A stretch of 49,579 bases of DNA from SIG653 sp964509125 (GTDB taxonomy: Bacteria; Bacillota; Clostridia; Oscillospirales; CAG-382), in assembly GCA_964509125.1 (NCBI GenBank), contig CAZDVZ010000010.1:1-49579 (forward strand), given 5' to 3'. The position numbers and the translations under genes are program-made. Positions 16,597 to 26,200 of this stretch are shown one piece after another (position 1 is the stretch's first letter; every line of letters begins with the position of its first letter). A model generated the notes under the pieces. That model had not been told where the DNA came from, ran no database searches, and worked only from the letters and a program-made list of their open reading frames with translations.

Positions 16597-17661
16597 TTAG
16601 TTTGCGGAAAAATCCTGAATGAAGATTATATCCGTGTTTTTTCTCGTGAGGTCCTGGTTCTTTGCATTTACTGTAGTATCTCCGAAAATCATAACAGAAG
16701 AACGTCCTCCGTCCAAATTGTATGAAACTTTGCATCCGAGAGACTCCATGAGTCCTGCAAGCTGTTCAAGCGTTACGCCGTATCTTTCTTCTCCTCTACC
16801 GCCTGCAACAACAAAGCAGTAATGACCGGGTTCAAAATATCCGATAGCGGTTCTTGGGTTACTTCCTTTGATATCTCTTCTGTGGCTGAAATCTGTGAGA
16901 GCATTTCCTTCATCATCAAGAAGGTTGGGACCAAAATCCCAAACGTGCCATGCACCTTTTTCAAGTTCGGCTTCTGCGTCAAATTCATCAGCTTCCATTG
17001 TTACCATCGTGCCGTCTTTGTAAATGACGCAAACATCATATTCCGCAATGCCTGTTCCATACAATATACCATTTCTAATAATAGCACCTTTTTTGTTTAG
17101 TCCGCAATAATCTCCGTTTATGGTAGCAATCAAATTTAAACCTTGGTTTTTGTAATATTCCGCCATGTCTTCAACTGTTTCGCTGGCGCCTGAACCGGGT
17201 ACAGCTCCTTTTGCAAAACCTACAGTCATGCATTCTATTTTTCTTATATATATGTCCTCTACGTAAAAGATCTTTCCGTCAAATTCAATCTCTTTCAAAG
17301 TTACATTTACATATTTGCTTTTATAAGTTGTTTCTGTTGAAATAATCTCACCGTCGGTGAAAATTGAATTTGTCGTCGTATTATCATCTTCTTTGGACGA
17401 ACTGTCCTCTTGAGAGGAATCATCGTTGCTTTGGGAATTATCATCGCTATCATCTGCGGAATTATCATTGAAGTCGGAAAATAAAAATCCGTCCGTCTCA
17501 TCGGGAGAAAAAGAAAACGTGGGGAGAGCTGCTTTTTCGTCCTCGTTCGCCCAGTTTCTTACATGGTCGAAATATGCAAAAGTAAGAAGTGATACCGCAA
17601 ATATAAGAATGTCTGTAATGGTAATAATAAGAATTTTTCTTCCGTTAAATTGTCTTTTCAT
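16597..17661 (-). CDS. Phosphodiester glycosidase-domain protein (NAGPA-like), membrane-anchored, copy 1
   Basis: 354 residues. One N-terminal membrane helix (about 9-30) is followed by an aspartate/serine-rich linker (about 55-100). The catalytic-type domain covers about 125-352, with INGDYCGLNKKGAIIRNG, NPRTAIGYFEPGHYCFVVAGG and YNLDGGRSSVMIF. This is the domain of mammalian uncovering enzyme NAGPA and of bacterial exopolysaccharide proteins; it cleaves sugar-1-phosphate diesters in characterised members. The domain should lie outside the cell. It is a close tandem paralogue of the next upstream gene (17707-18876), 45 bases away. Its substrate is unknown but may be a sugar-phosphate surface polymer. 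Confidence 0.85.
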   Translation of the reverse strand: MKRQFNGRKILIITITDILIFAVSLLTFAYFDHVRNWANEDEKAALPTFSFSPDETDGFLFSDFNDNSADDSDDNSQSNDDSSQEDSSSKEDDNTTTNSIFTDGEIISTETTYKSKYVNVTLKEIEFDGKIFYVEDIYIRKIECMTVGFAKGAVPGSGASETVEDMAEYYKNQGLNLIATINGDYCGLNKKGAIIRNGILYGTGIAEYDVCVIYKDGTMVTMEADEFDAEAELEKGAWHVWDFGPNLLDDEGNALTDFSHRRDIKGSNPRTAIGYFEPGHYCFVVAGGRGEERYGVTLEQLAGLMESLGCKVSYNLDGGRSSVMIFGDTTVNAKNQDLTRKNTDIIFIQDFSAN

Positions 17662-17706
17662 ATTTTCCTCTTTTGCCTGAATTAAAAAAGTCTATAAATG
17701 ATTCCA

Positions 17707-18876
17707 TTAGTTGGTTGACGTAAAATCTTGAATAAAAACAATATCGGTGATTTTTCTTCCTGTTCCTTGGTATTTTTCGTTGGTAACTTTATCGTTGAAA
17801 ACCATTACGGCAGATTTTCCGCCATCAAGGTTGTAAGCTAATTTACAGCCTAACGAGTTCATAAAGTTTGAAATACCGTTGAATGAAACCCCACAAGGAC
17901 TTTCGCCGCCTCTGCCGCCAACTACAACAAAGCAGTAATGTCCGGGCTCGTAATATCCTATGACAGCACGTGGGTTGCTTCCTTTGATACTTGTTCTTTC
18001 TGTAAATTCGGAAATTGCGTTTCCGTCATCATCGAGGAGAGAGGGACCGAAATCCCAAACGTGCCAAGCTCCCTTTGCAAGTTCTTCTTCGGCGTTGAAG
18101 TTTTCTTTGCTGATCGTTTTCATTGTTCCGTTTTTGTATAGTACGCAAACAGTGTATTCAGCAATCCCTTTTCCGTATAAAATACCGTTTCTTATAACTG
18201 CGCCATTTCCGTCAAGGGCACAATAATCGCCGTTTATTGCAGAAACAACATTATATCCCGCATCTACATAATCTCTTGTCATGTCCAAAACATAATCATT
18301 ATATTTGCCGCTCCCATATTTAAGACCTGCAAATCCTACATAAAAGCTTTCAATTTGCTTTATGTATATATCTTGAACAAAGAAAACTTTACCCCCATAT
18401 GTAACTTCTGAAAGAGTGACACTTACAAATTCGCTTTTATAAAGATTTTCTTCGGAAATTATCTCTCCGCTTGTAAACTTGTCAGCAAATCTTTCTGCCG
18501 CGAAATCAATAGTAACGGTAATGTCATCAGACACTCCTTCTGATGTTTCATCGGAGATATTATCTGAAGAGTTATCAGACGTTTCTTCGGACGTTTCTTC
18601 AGACATTTCTTCGGATAATTCTTCTGACAACTCTTTTGAGCTATCAACAGATTCATCGTATGAAAAATCTTTATCTTCCGAGAAAACCATTGATTCTTCT
18701 TGAATAGAAATTCCTTGTTCGTCGGAAAAATCTGATATAACTTCTACAGAAACAATATCTTCAAAAGAGGTATCTTCATTACTCGATGACATATCACAAG
18801 AATAAAACAAAAAAGAAGAAGCGGTCAAAATCAAAACAAATGTTTTGAATAGTTTTATATTTTTTTCCCTTTTCAA
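17707..18876 (-). CDS. Phosphodiester glycosidase-domain lipoprotein (NAGPA-like), copy 2
   Basis: 389 residues. The signal ends LFYSC, so this copy is a lipoprotein whereas its neighbour has an uncleaved anchor. A long S/E/D-rich repeat linker (about 60-125, units like ELSEE, ETSDNSS) precedes the domain (about 160-387): INGDYCALDGNGAVIRNG, KGSNPRAVIGYYEPGHYCFV and YNLDGGKSAVMVF. These blocks match copy 1 nearly residue for residue, so the pair comes from tandem duplication with free divergence of the anchor and linker. Only family-level function can be given: hydrolysis of a glycosyl-phosphodiester at the cell surface. Confidence 0.85.
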   Translation of the reverse strand: MKREKNIKLFKTFVLILTASSFLFYSCDMSSSNEDTSFEDIVSVEVISDFSDEQGISIQEESMVFSEDKDFSYDESVDSSKELSEELSEEMSEETSEETSDNSSDNISDETSEGVSDDITVTIDFAAERFADKFTSGEIISEENLYKSEFVSVTLSEVTYGGKVFFVQDIYIKQIESFYVGFAGLKYGSGKYNDYVLDMTRDYVDAGYNVVSAINGDYCALDGNGAVIRNGILYGKGIAEYTVCVLYKNGTMKTISKENFNAEEELAKGAWHVWDFGPSLLDDDGNAISEFTERTSIKGSNPRAVIGYYEPGHYCFVVVGGRGGESPCGVSFNGISNFMNSLGCKLAYNLDGGKSAVMVFNDKVTNEKYQGTGRKITDIVFIQDFTSTN

Positions 18877-18895
18877 TTTGATCTCCGGTATTCAA

Positions 18896-19978
18896 TCAAT
18901 TGGATTTAAAAATGAATTTTTTTTGTATGAAATAATTCATTATAAATAGTATAATTTGAGTAATTATATAAGAAAGCGTTGGAAGTTGTGTCAAGCTTTC
19001 TAAAATGAAAATAAAAACACTATTGAGAACAAGAACAAATGCGGCGAGAGAAAAATATTTAAAAGCGGCGATTGATGTCTTTTCTTTGGATTTAAACACC
19101 ACTTTTTTGTTTAGAGTAAAGTTCACAACGCTGCTTAATATTCTTGCCAAAGCGGGAGAAACTGTTGTTATTGCACTATTTCCTTTTATTTTAATAAAAT
19201 CAAAGAAAATCAAGGTCTTGTCAGCCCAAAGAATAGAAAGGAAAAAGCGGAACAATAAAAAAAGTATAAAATCCACACCAAAAGATATTAAAGATGAGGC
19301 GCAATACTTTAAAATACAAGAATAGATTTTAATTGAATCTCTTACGGGATGAAAGTGAGAAGAAGCATTTTCATTAATGTAAATCGTTTCGATTTCAATT
19401 TCGTTCAGCTTTATTTTTTGCTTTGCCACATATAAAAGCATATTTATCTCATATTCATATCTATCACCGTCAAGGTTTATTAGCGGTTTAAAAAGTTCTC
19501 TTGAAAAGCCTCTCAGTCCTGTTTGAGTATCTGAGATTCTTACGCCACTGGCAATTGCAAATGCTCCAATGGTAAATTTGTTTCCAAATTTGCTTTTAAA
19601 AGGTACATTCCCTGTAAATTTTCTGCTTCCAATTACAAACTTTTCTTCAGTGTTAGAAAGAAAATCGGCAAGTTTTGAAATATCAGAAGGCGTGTGTTGC
19701 CCGTCTGCATCGGCTGTTATTATGTGAGTATAATCTGTTTTTTCATAAATATAGGATATACCGGTTTTTAATGCTGCACCTTTTCCGCGGTTTTCTTTGT
19801 GATTTAAAAGTATAACATCGTGAAGACCGTCGAATATGCCATCAAATTCGCTACCGCTTCCATCGTTTACAACTATAATGTTATATTCTTTTTTTAAAAG
19901 GTCATCAACAAGTTTAAGCATTTTTTCGTCCGGCTTATATGCCGGAATTAAAATAGCTATATTTTTTTCTTTAATCAT
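18896..19978 (-). CDS. GT2 polyprenyl-phosphate glycosyltransferase fused to a GtrA flippase-like domain
   Basis: 360 residues. The N-terminal GT2 (DPM1-like) domain, about 5-215, has ILIPAYKP, VVNDGSGSE (37-45), NRGKGAALKTG and the metal motif DAD (90-92 in ITADADGQH). The C-terminal part (about 226-358) has four membrane helices and the GtrA pattern, including a late VVNFTLNKKVVFKSK loop and a terminal FIQKKFIF. GT2 enzymes of this type charge polyprenyl phosphate with a hexose on the inner face; GtrA proteins are thought to flip it. One chain thus covers the CsbB and GtcA roles. It is mid-operon, 17-19 bases from both neighbours. Confidence 0.9.
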   Translation of the reverse strand: MIKEKNIAILIPAYKPDEKMLKLVDDLLKKEYNIIVVNDGSGSEFDGIFDGLHDVILLNHKENRGKGAALKTGISYIYEKTDYTHIITADADGQHTPSDISKLADFLSNTEEKFVIGSRKFTGNVPFKSKFGNKFTIGAFAIASGVRISDTQTGLRGFSRELFKPLINLDGDRYEYEINMLLYVAKQKIKLNEIEIETIYINENASSHFHPVRDSIKIYSCILKYCASSLISFGVDFILFLLFRFFLSILWADKTLIFFDFIKIKGNSAITTVSPALARILSSVVNFTLNKKVVFKSKEKTSIAAFKYFSLAAFVLVLNSVFIFILESLTQLPTLSYIITQIILFIMNYFIQKKFIFKSN

Positions 19979-19995
19979 GCGTTCTACGCCTTTAT

Positions 19996-20580
19996 TTACT
20001 TATAGTCTTTTTTGTGTTTTTTTGAGCTGTTTTTTTGAAATCGATTCTTTTTTGCTTTGTCATTTTTGGTAAGAGTTAGAACAGATATTATTATCATAAC
20101 CAAAAAAGCAATCATGAGTACCAAAAGAAAAATATCTCTTCCCTTATTATTTTCATAATCAGCCGAAGAATCTTTTGAACCTAAAGTCGTTTCAAGAGTT
20201 CCATCATCAGGGATAAACTCAATTTCAAGGTGATGGTCTTCTTCGATTTTAGAAATAGTATAGTTACCATTCCAATCATTTCCCAATGGTACGGTTTCTC
20301 CGTTATCAATAATAGTTAGTGGCAAACGATAACCGGCGTTCGGGGTAAAGCTGATTGTAATATTTTCGCCCTTTTGTGCTTTGTATTCATCCGCGCCGGC
20401 TTCTCCGCCTCCGTTAAGAATACCTATGGTGACTACACAACCATTTTCGACAGATTCGGTACCGTCGCCTTTTTCCAACGAGTCTCCCATTGATTCGTTT
20501 GAGGTTTCCGCTGAAACGGTTAAAAATAAAAAATTCAGGATGAAAATAAGTGTTATTGTGGATAATAAAATTTTTTTCAT
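19996..20580 (-). CDS. Secreted, C-terminally anchored protein with a bacterial repeat-like beta domain
   Basis: 194 residues. A signal peptide (about 1-24, ending SAETS) and a C-terminal membrane helix (about 149-169) followed by a lysine-rich tail indicate a type I surface protein. Residues about 48-122 (VTIGILNGGGEAGADEY, GENITISFTPNAGYRLP, YTISKIEEDHHLEIEF) match the pattern of the short extracellular beta repeat often found in Bacillota surface proteins. It has no sortase motif and only one repeat copy. It probably serves as a surface adaptor, with no enzymatic motif seen. It lies between the beta-CASP nuclease and the GT2-GtrA gene. Confidence 0.68.
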   Translation of the reverse strand: MKKILLSTITLIFILNFLFLTVSAETSNESMGDSLEKGDGTESVENGCVVTIGILNGGGEAGADEYKAQKGENITISFTPNAGYRLPLTIIDNGETVPLGNDWNGNYTISKIEEDHHLEIEFIPDDGTLETTLGSKDSSADYENNKGRDIFLLVLMIAFLVMIIISVLTLTKNDKAKKNRFQKNSSKKHKKDYK

Positions 20581-20614
20581 AATCGAGTTATATACCCATT
20601 TGCTTAAAGAAAGA

Positions 20615-22219
20615 TTAAAATCTGTCTTCCCATTTTTTACAAAGGTCGTTGATTTGAGAAGTCAATTTTCCAAGCTCTTTGCTTTTGGCATATTTTTTCC
20701 TTTCTATAATTGCCATAAGGCGTCTTCCGGCAGAAAGCAAGCGTTCGTAAGCAACGGAAGTCTTTCCTTGTTTCGAAACAGGGAGTTTACTTAAAGGTTT
20801 CGTATTTCCTTTTTCAAGGCATTTGTATGTTAAAAGGTCGAAAGATGAGCCATTGTATGGTGCTACGGCGGGCATATCTAATTTTTTTGTGATCTTTTCC
20901 GCAAATGTATCACATACACCGTCATTACCATGATTAACAAAAACCATTTCGGGAGAATTTTTTAAATTACCAAGCCACCCCAAAAGCATATTCATGTCAG
21001 CGTGGCCGCTGATACCTACCATTGTTTCTATATTAGCTCTAACCGCGATCTGCTCCCCCATAATGTTGACATAGGGCGCACCGTCTAAAATAATTCTTCC
21101 CAAAGTGCCTACAGATTGATATCCTACAAATAAAACTGTGCATTCGCGTCTCCATAAGTTGTGTTTTAAATGATGACGTATTCTTCCTGCTTCACACATC
21201 CCGCTGGAAGATATTATAATTTTAGGCGAATTGTCATTATTTATGCTGATAGAATCTTGGCTTGTCACAGAAAGATGTAACTCTTCAAAATTTAAAATAT
21301 CAATCCCGTTTCTAAGAAGATTCAATGTTTCTTCGTCGTAATATTCAACCATATCGTCAGAATAAATTTTTGTTGCCTCTACAGATAAGGGACTATCTAC
21401 ATATACAGGAAGCTTCACGTCAATAAGGCTTTTTTCTTTTAATTCATGAATGAGGTATAAAAGTTCTTGCGTTCTTCCAATGGCGAATGAAGGAATTACT
21501 ACGTTTCCACCTTTATTTACAGTTTTATTTATTATTTCTTCCAGCTGAAGTAAATAATTTTCCCGTTCACCGTGAATCCTGTCGCCATATGTGGATTCTA
21601 TTACAACAATATCAGCTTCGTTGGGCTTTTGAGGATTTTTGATTAATGGACGGTCAATATTTCCCACATCTCCGGAGAATAAAATTTTTTTATTCACTCC
21701 GTTTTCCTCTGCATAAACTTCTATACTCGCGGAACCTAAAAGATGTCCCGCATCTATAAATTTAATTTTAAAAAAGCTGAATATCTCATAGAGAACATTA
21801 TAACTGCATGGCTCAAATTGGGACAGACAGGCATGAACATCTTGTTCGGTGTAAAGCGGTATATATTCTTCTTTACCTGTACGTTTGGCTTTTTTATTTC
21901 TCCACGCGGCTTCCGACTCTTGAATATGAGCAGAGTCAAGCAACATTATTTCGCAGAGTTTGTTTGTTGCGGATGTGGTGTATATTTTACCTTTAAACCC
22001 ATTTGCCGTAAGAAACGGAAGCTTTCCCGAGTGATCAATGTGAGCATGGGTGAGTAAAATACAATCAATTTCTCCGGGGGACAAAGGGAATGAGCAATTT
22101 TCGTATGTGTCAGGGCCTTGCTCCAATCCACAATCAATAAGAATATTTTTTTCGTTAACTTCAAGAAGTGTGCATGAACCTGTAACTTCATGAGCTGCGC
22201 CTAAAAAGGTAATTTTCAT
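20615..22219 (-). CDS. Metallo-beta-lactamase/beta-CASP RNA-processing exonuclease family protein
   Basis: 534 residues. The metal motif HAHIDHSG is at 58-65, with a later VFVNHGNDGV, and the beta-CASP cassette shows VVIESTYGDR, VVIPSFAIGRTQELL, VYVDSPLS, IIISSSGMCEAGRIRHHL and ISGHAD. This is the CPSF/YSH1-like group (COG1236) that includes RNA endo- and exonucleases; it is not RNase J, which has a different C-terminus. The last ~80 residues are helical. The substrate is probably RNA. It shares an operon with envelope genes, 27 bases after the esterase-like gene. Confidence 0.88.
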   Translation of the reverse strand: MKITFLGAAHEVTGSCTLLEVNEKNILIDCGLEQGPDTYENCSFPLSPGEIDCILLTHAHIDHSGKLPFLTANGFKGKIYTTSATNKLCEIMLLDSAHIQESEAAWRNKKAKRTGKEEYIPLYTEQDVHACLSQFEPCSYNVLYEIFSFFKIKFIDAGHLLGSASIEVYAEENGVNKKILFSGDVGNIDRPLIKNPQKPNEADIVVIESTYGDRIHGERENYLLQLEEIINKTVNKGGNVVIPSFAIGRTQELLYLIHELKEKSLIDVKLPVYVDSPLSVEATKIYSDDMVEYYDEETLNLLRNGIDILNFEELHLSVTSQDSISINNDNSPKIIISSSGMCEAGRIRHHLKHNLWRRECTVLFVGYQSVGTLGRIILDGAPYVNIMGEQIAVRANIETMVGISGHADMNMLLGWLGNLKNSPEMVFVNHGNDGVCDTFAEKITKKLDMPAVAPYNGSSFDLLTYKCLEKGNTKPLSKLPVSKQGKTSVAYERLLSAGRRLMAIIERKKYAKSKELGKLTSQINDLCKKWEDRF

Positions 22220-22246
22220 GATATACTCTCTTTCGGGAACGGGAGG

Positions 22247-23089
22247 TTAGAATTTCATAACCTCTAAAAGCCATTTTCTGCTAAGCTCGACCCAGCGTTC
22301 GCAATGAGGAACTATTTGCCAGTCGTTTTGCGGAGATCCGGCCGTTGTAATGTTGCAATTTGCAAGTCCGTGATTCCCTTCCGGGAAAATATGAAGCTCA
22401 AAAGGAACATTGTTTTTTGAAAGTGCTTCTGCCAAAATCAGTGAATTCATAACGGGGACACAAGTATCACTTGCGGTGTGCCAAATAAACATAGGAGGAG
22501 CGTTTGGTGTAACACGATTTTCTAATGACATTTCATAAAGAGTTTTGTCGTTTAAATTTTCACCCAAAAGATTTTCAAATGATCCCATATGAGCGTGTTT
22601 TTTGTCCGATGTAACAACAGGATAAGCAAGGATTGCAGCATTTGGCTTGTTTTGTCCCTTTTGTATTTTAAGTGTATCTAAAACAATTTTTTCATCGCAA
22701 AGTAGGGAAAGGGAACCGGCAAGATGACCACCTGCTGAAAATCCAATTACTGCAATTTTATTCACATCAACAAACCATTTATCCGAGTTTTTTCTCATTA
22801 GCGCAACGCACGCAGAAGCTTCAAGTAGAGCTTCGGGATATCTTGCGGGAGCTACGCTGTAATTTAGCACAAAAGCATTATACCCCATTGAAAGATAGTT
22901 TAGCGCAATAGGTTCTGCTTCTCTTTCCGAAGTGAAGTGATATCCACCACCCGGAATAACTAAAATGGATGGATGTTTTCTGTTAGGATCGGTTTCGTTG
23001 TTAGGGTCCAATATATAACAAGAAAGCGTAGGATCTTGGTCTGTGTCAAGGCTGAAAAAGTCTTTTAAATTTAAAGTGAATGCATTCAT
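22247..23089 (-). CDS. Alpha/beta hydrolase, esterase/acetylxylan-esterase-like
   Basis: 280 residues. The oxyanion loop IPGGGYHFTSEREAE starts near 45, the nucleophile elbow is GFSAGG with S118, and the acid and histidine blocks are WHTASDTCVPV and EGNHGLA. It has no signal peptide, so it is cytoplasmic. Relatives remove acetyl or acyl groups from carbohydrates or small esters. It is first in the eight-gene operon behind the promoter at 23141-23169. Confidence 0.87.
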   Translation of the reverse strand: MNAFTLNLKDFFSLDTDQDPTLSCYILDPNNETDPNRKHPSILVIPGGGYHFTSEREAEPIALNYLSMGYNAFVLNYSVAPARYPEALLEASACVALMRKNSDKWFVDVNKIAVIGFSAGGHLAGSLSLLCDEKIVLDTLKIQKGQNKPNAAILAYPVVTSDKKHAHMGSFENLLGENLNDKTLYEMSLENRVTPNAPPMFIWHTASDTCVPVMNSLILAEALSKNNVPFELHIFPEGNHGLANCNITTAGSPQNDWQIVPHCERWVELSRKWLLEVMKF

Positions 23090-23140
23090 ATTTGTTACCC
23101 ACGAAGTCCTTTCTTTGAAATGTAAACTATCTCACCAAAC

Positions 23141-23169
23141 AGTATACCACAAAAAGTGGCAGATTTCAA
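23141..23169 (-). promoter_or_regulatory. Promoter of the 23.1-15.3 kb operon
   Basis: On the minus strand TTGAAA (23164-23169), 17-base spacer, TATACT (23141-23146). It is the only clear promoter I see ahead of the eight closely spaced genes down to 15334. Confidence 0.85.
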
Positions 23170-23215
23170 TATTTTTGGAAAATTTATATTATAATTTAGA
23201 AATACGATATTTCTG

Positions 23216-23255
23216 CTAAAAGAGAACATCTTCTCCGGCAGTGGAGAAGATGTTC
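23216..23255 (-). terminator. Terminator of the parA-to-glucan-synthase unit
   Basis: GAACATCTTCTCC (23224-23236) and GGAGAAGATGTTC (23243-23255) make a perfect 13-bp stem. On the minus strand it is followed by TCTTTTAG. It lies about 20 bases after the glucan synthase stop. Confidence 0.88.
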
Positions 23256-23276
23256 GGAAGTTTCTCTTAATATTTG

Positions 23277-26200
23277 TTATTCAAAGAAAACTTCTAAAGT
23301 GCTGTTTTTCGGGGGAATAGTTATGGGAAATAAAACAGGTTTTCCGTCCAGTTTGGCGCAAGGGATTCCTTTTTTCGCAACAATATTTAGAGTATAATCT
23401 CCCAAAGATATTTTTACATTGTATGGGATAAGAGGTTTTACTTCAAGACATTTAAATGCTCCAATATATTTTTCCTTACCGTCAATAGTAGCTGTTCCTC
23501 TAAATTTAAGCCCTAAAACATATTCAATTATCCCAACGGAATACCAAGATGCCGCTCCTGTATACCAACTCCAACCACCTCTACCTCCAAAGTGAGAGGA
23601 GTAAATATCTGCGGAAAGCACATAAGGTTCGTTTTTATATATCTTTCCTCCTTCTGTATTTTTACATCTGTTTAGTGGATTGATCATGGATAAAAGCTTA
23701 AGCCCCATCTCGCCTTCTCCACATTCTATAAGGGCTATTGCCGTCCAAACTGCGGCGTGGGTATATTGTCCGCCGTTTTCTCTTACATATTTTGGATAGT
23801 CGTTTATATATCCTCCTTTTTCTGTGCTATCATCAAATGGTGGAGAAAACAGTTTTAATGTTTTGGTTTCTTTTTCAAACAAAGTGTCAAACGCACGCAA
23901 AAGTGAATCTTTTGCTCTTTTTTTATCCGGACCTCCAAATACTGAAAAAATCTGGCACAGAAGATCTGTTTTACATGCTTTTGTCTCACCTGTTCCAAAC
24001 ACTTGTCCGTTGTCAGAAATGCATCTTACATATTGGTCGTTTTGAAAGTACTTTTCTTCAATTGTTTGTTCGGTTTCGTTTGCCCTTTTTAGAAGTTCTT
24101 CTGAAGAAATGATGAGGTTATTATTGTTTTCTTTGGCTTTATTCAGCCCTTCGGAAAGTGAAAAATCATCTTTGTAAAAATCCATAAAGGGAGCAAATGC
24201 TTTTGTTGCCATAACAAGAAGTCTTGCAGAAAACAGACTTTTTCCGGTTCCCAAAGCACCCATTTTTGAAAATCCATCATTCCAATCGCAACTTCCCATA
24301 AGCGGTATACCATCGTGACATTTTGAATATCCGTAATTTAATGCTAAAACACAATGATGATATAGGGGAGCCTTTTCTTGTGTGAAAACAGCTTTTTCAA
24401 AACGCTCGTTTTTGTCTTCAAGAGGGGAAGATTGCAAAAATGGAACGTATTCCTTTAAAATTGCCATATCTCCGGTGAGCTTTATATATTTTGATACAAC
24501 AATGGGTAACCATAAGAAATCGTCCGAACAGGTCGTTCTCACTCCGATGTGCTCACCCTTAAGCTCATGCCACCAATGCATAACATCACCTTGCAAATAT
24601 TGATGTGAAGCCGCGTTTAATATGTGATGTCTTACTTCATTTGGCTTTGAGTAAACGATTGACAAACAGTCTTGCAGTTGATCCCTAAAACCGAAAGCAC
24701 CTCCATTTTGATAAAACCCTGTTTTCGCATAAAACCGTGAAGCTGCGGTTTGATAAAACAAAAAAGGAAAAATGGTGTCTAATTCTTGAATATCTGTTTT
24801 TATATCTATTTTAGGAACAAATGATCGTGAAAAATCCTCTTGCAGTCCTTTTTCACCCAAGACATAGTTTATGTCAATGTTTTTGGGATCGTTTTTCGAA
24901 TCGGTTTCTCCTATTTTAAATATTACCTTTTGTCCCGATGCAAAAAGTGTAATATTTTCGCTGAAAGGTAAATAAAACTGTGTGGTATTTTGTGTTCCGG
25001 ATGCGGAGCAAAAGCCCGTCGTTTGCTTTAATGAAATTGAAAACGGATTATAAAATACAGCATAGCTTTCTTTTTTTTCTTCTGATTTTTTACATTGTAT
25101 AACGCCGTTTCCTACCAAAATCTCACCGAGCATAGGGCGAAAACTGAAAGCTGCAGAAACATTTTCGCGCGAAAAAGACAAAACAACATATTTTTCTTTT
25201 TTTTCTACAGAGACAAAAGTACATACAGTATATTGGACGTCTGAGAAGTTTCCCTCGTAGATGGCAACTCCGTCTTTGCATTTGAAAATTTTGCTGATTG
25301 CGCAAAGATCAAATACCTCTCCTCCGTATGAAGCGTAAACTTTTTCTCCTCCCTGAGCGTTTGGTGATTCATCGTAAGAAGAGAGCTTGAAAAGCCTTGA
25401 ATTTTCGGAAAAAGTAAATCCCAAAGACATATCAGTAACAACGCTGCCGAAATTTTTCCCTGACAGTACGTAGGAATATGGTTTTCTTTCTTTAAGACTT
25501 CCTTTGTAAAAAACAAATCCGCGATTTTCCACATCTATATAATTGCCAAAGGAATAAGTTACTTTATCTTCAATTTTCACAGGCGAAGACAGCTTTTTTT
25601 CTTCTTCAGTATAAATTTGGTTAGAAATGGTTTTAAATTCCGAAAATGCATCTTTTGCCTCAAATAAAGCTTTAGCATCGTTTACATTCAAAAGATGAAT
25701 ACCGGGCGACTTATCCTTTAAACCTAAACATCCTGCTTTTGATAATAGCAAATTAAGCTTTTGTTCTGTTTTTCTGAAATAAAGGTCTTCTTCATCATAA
25801 AATAAGAATAGATCATATTTTAAATGAGCTCTGTAAGCCGCTTCATATGCTTTGAGTTGTGAAGAAAGTTCTCTTCTGCATATCTCTTTAACGTAAAGAG
25901 CAAAAAGGGGATAATCTCCACTTATTCCTTTCTTCCACAATTCTTCTCTTATGGGCAAAAATACCTTATCTGTAAATCTCAATCGTTTAAAAAGTACGGC
26001 AGAGGCATTTTTTGCAAGTAAGGCGGGATCTACATGAGAAAGCTGTTTTTCTGTGGACGTAAATCTTTTTTTCTCTTTTTCACAAGAGGCAAAGCTCTGG
26101 GCTTTTGTTTTTCCCACTCCTATATAAAATTTGGCGCATCCTCCCGATATTGGAGATGTTTTTAAATAGCATAATGGATAAACGGAAGGCTCGTTCTTTC

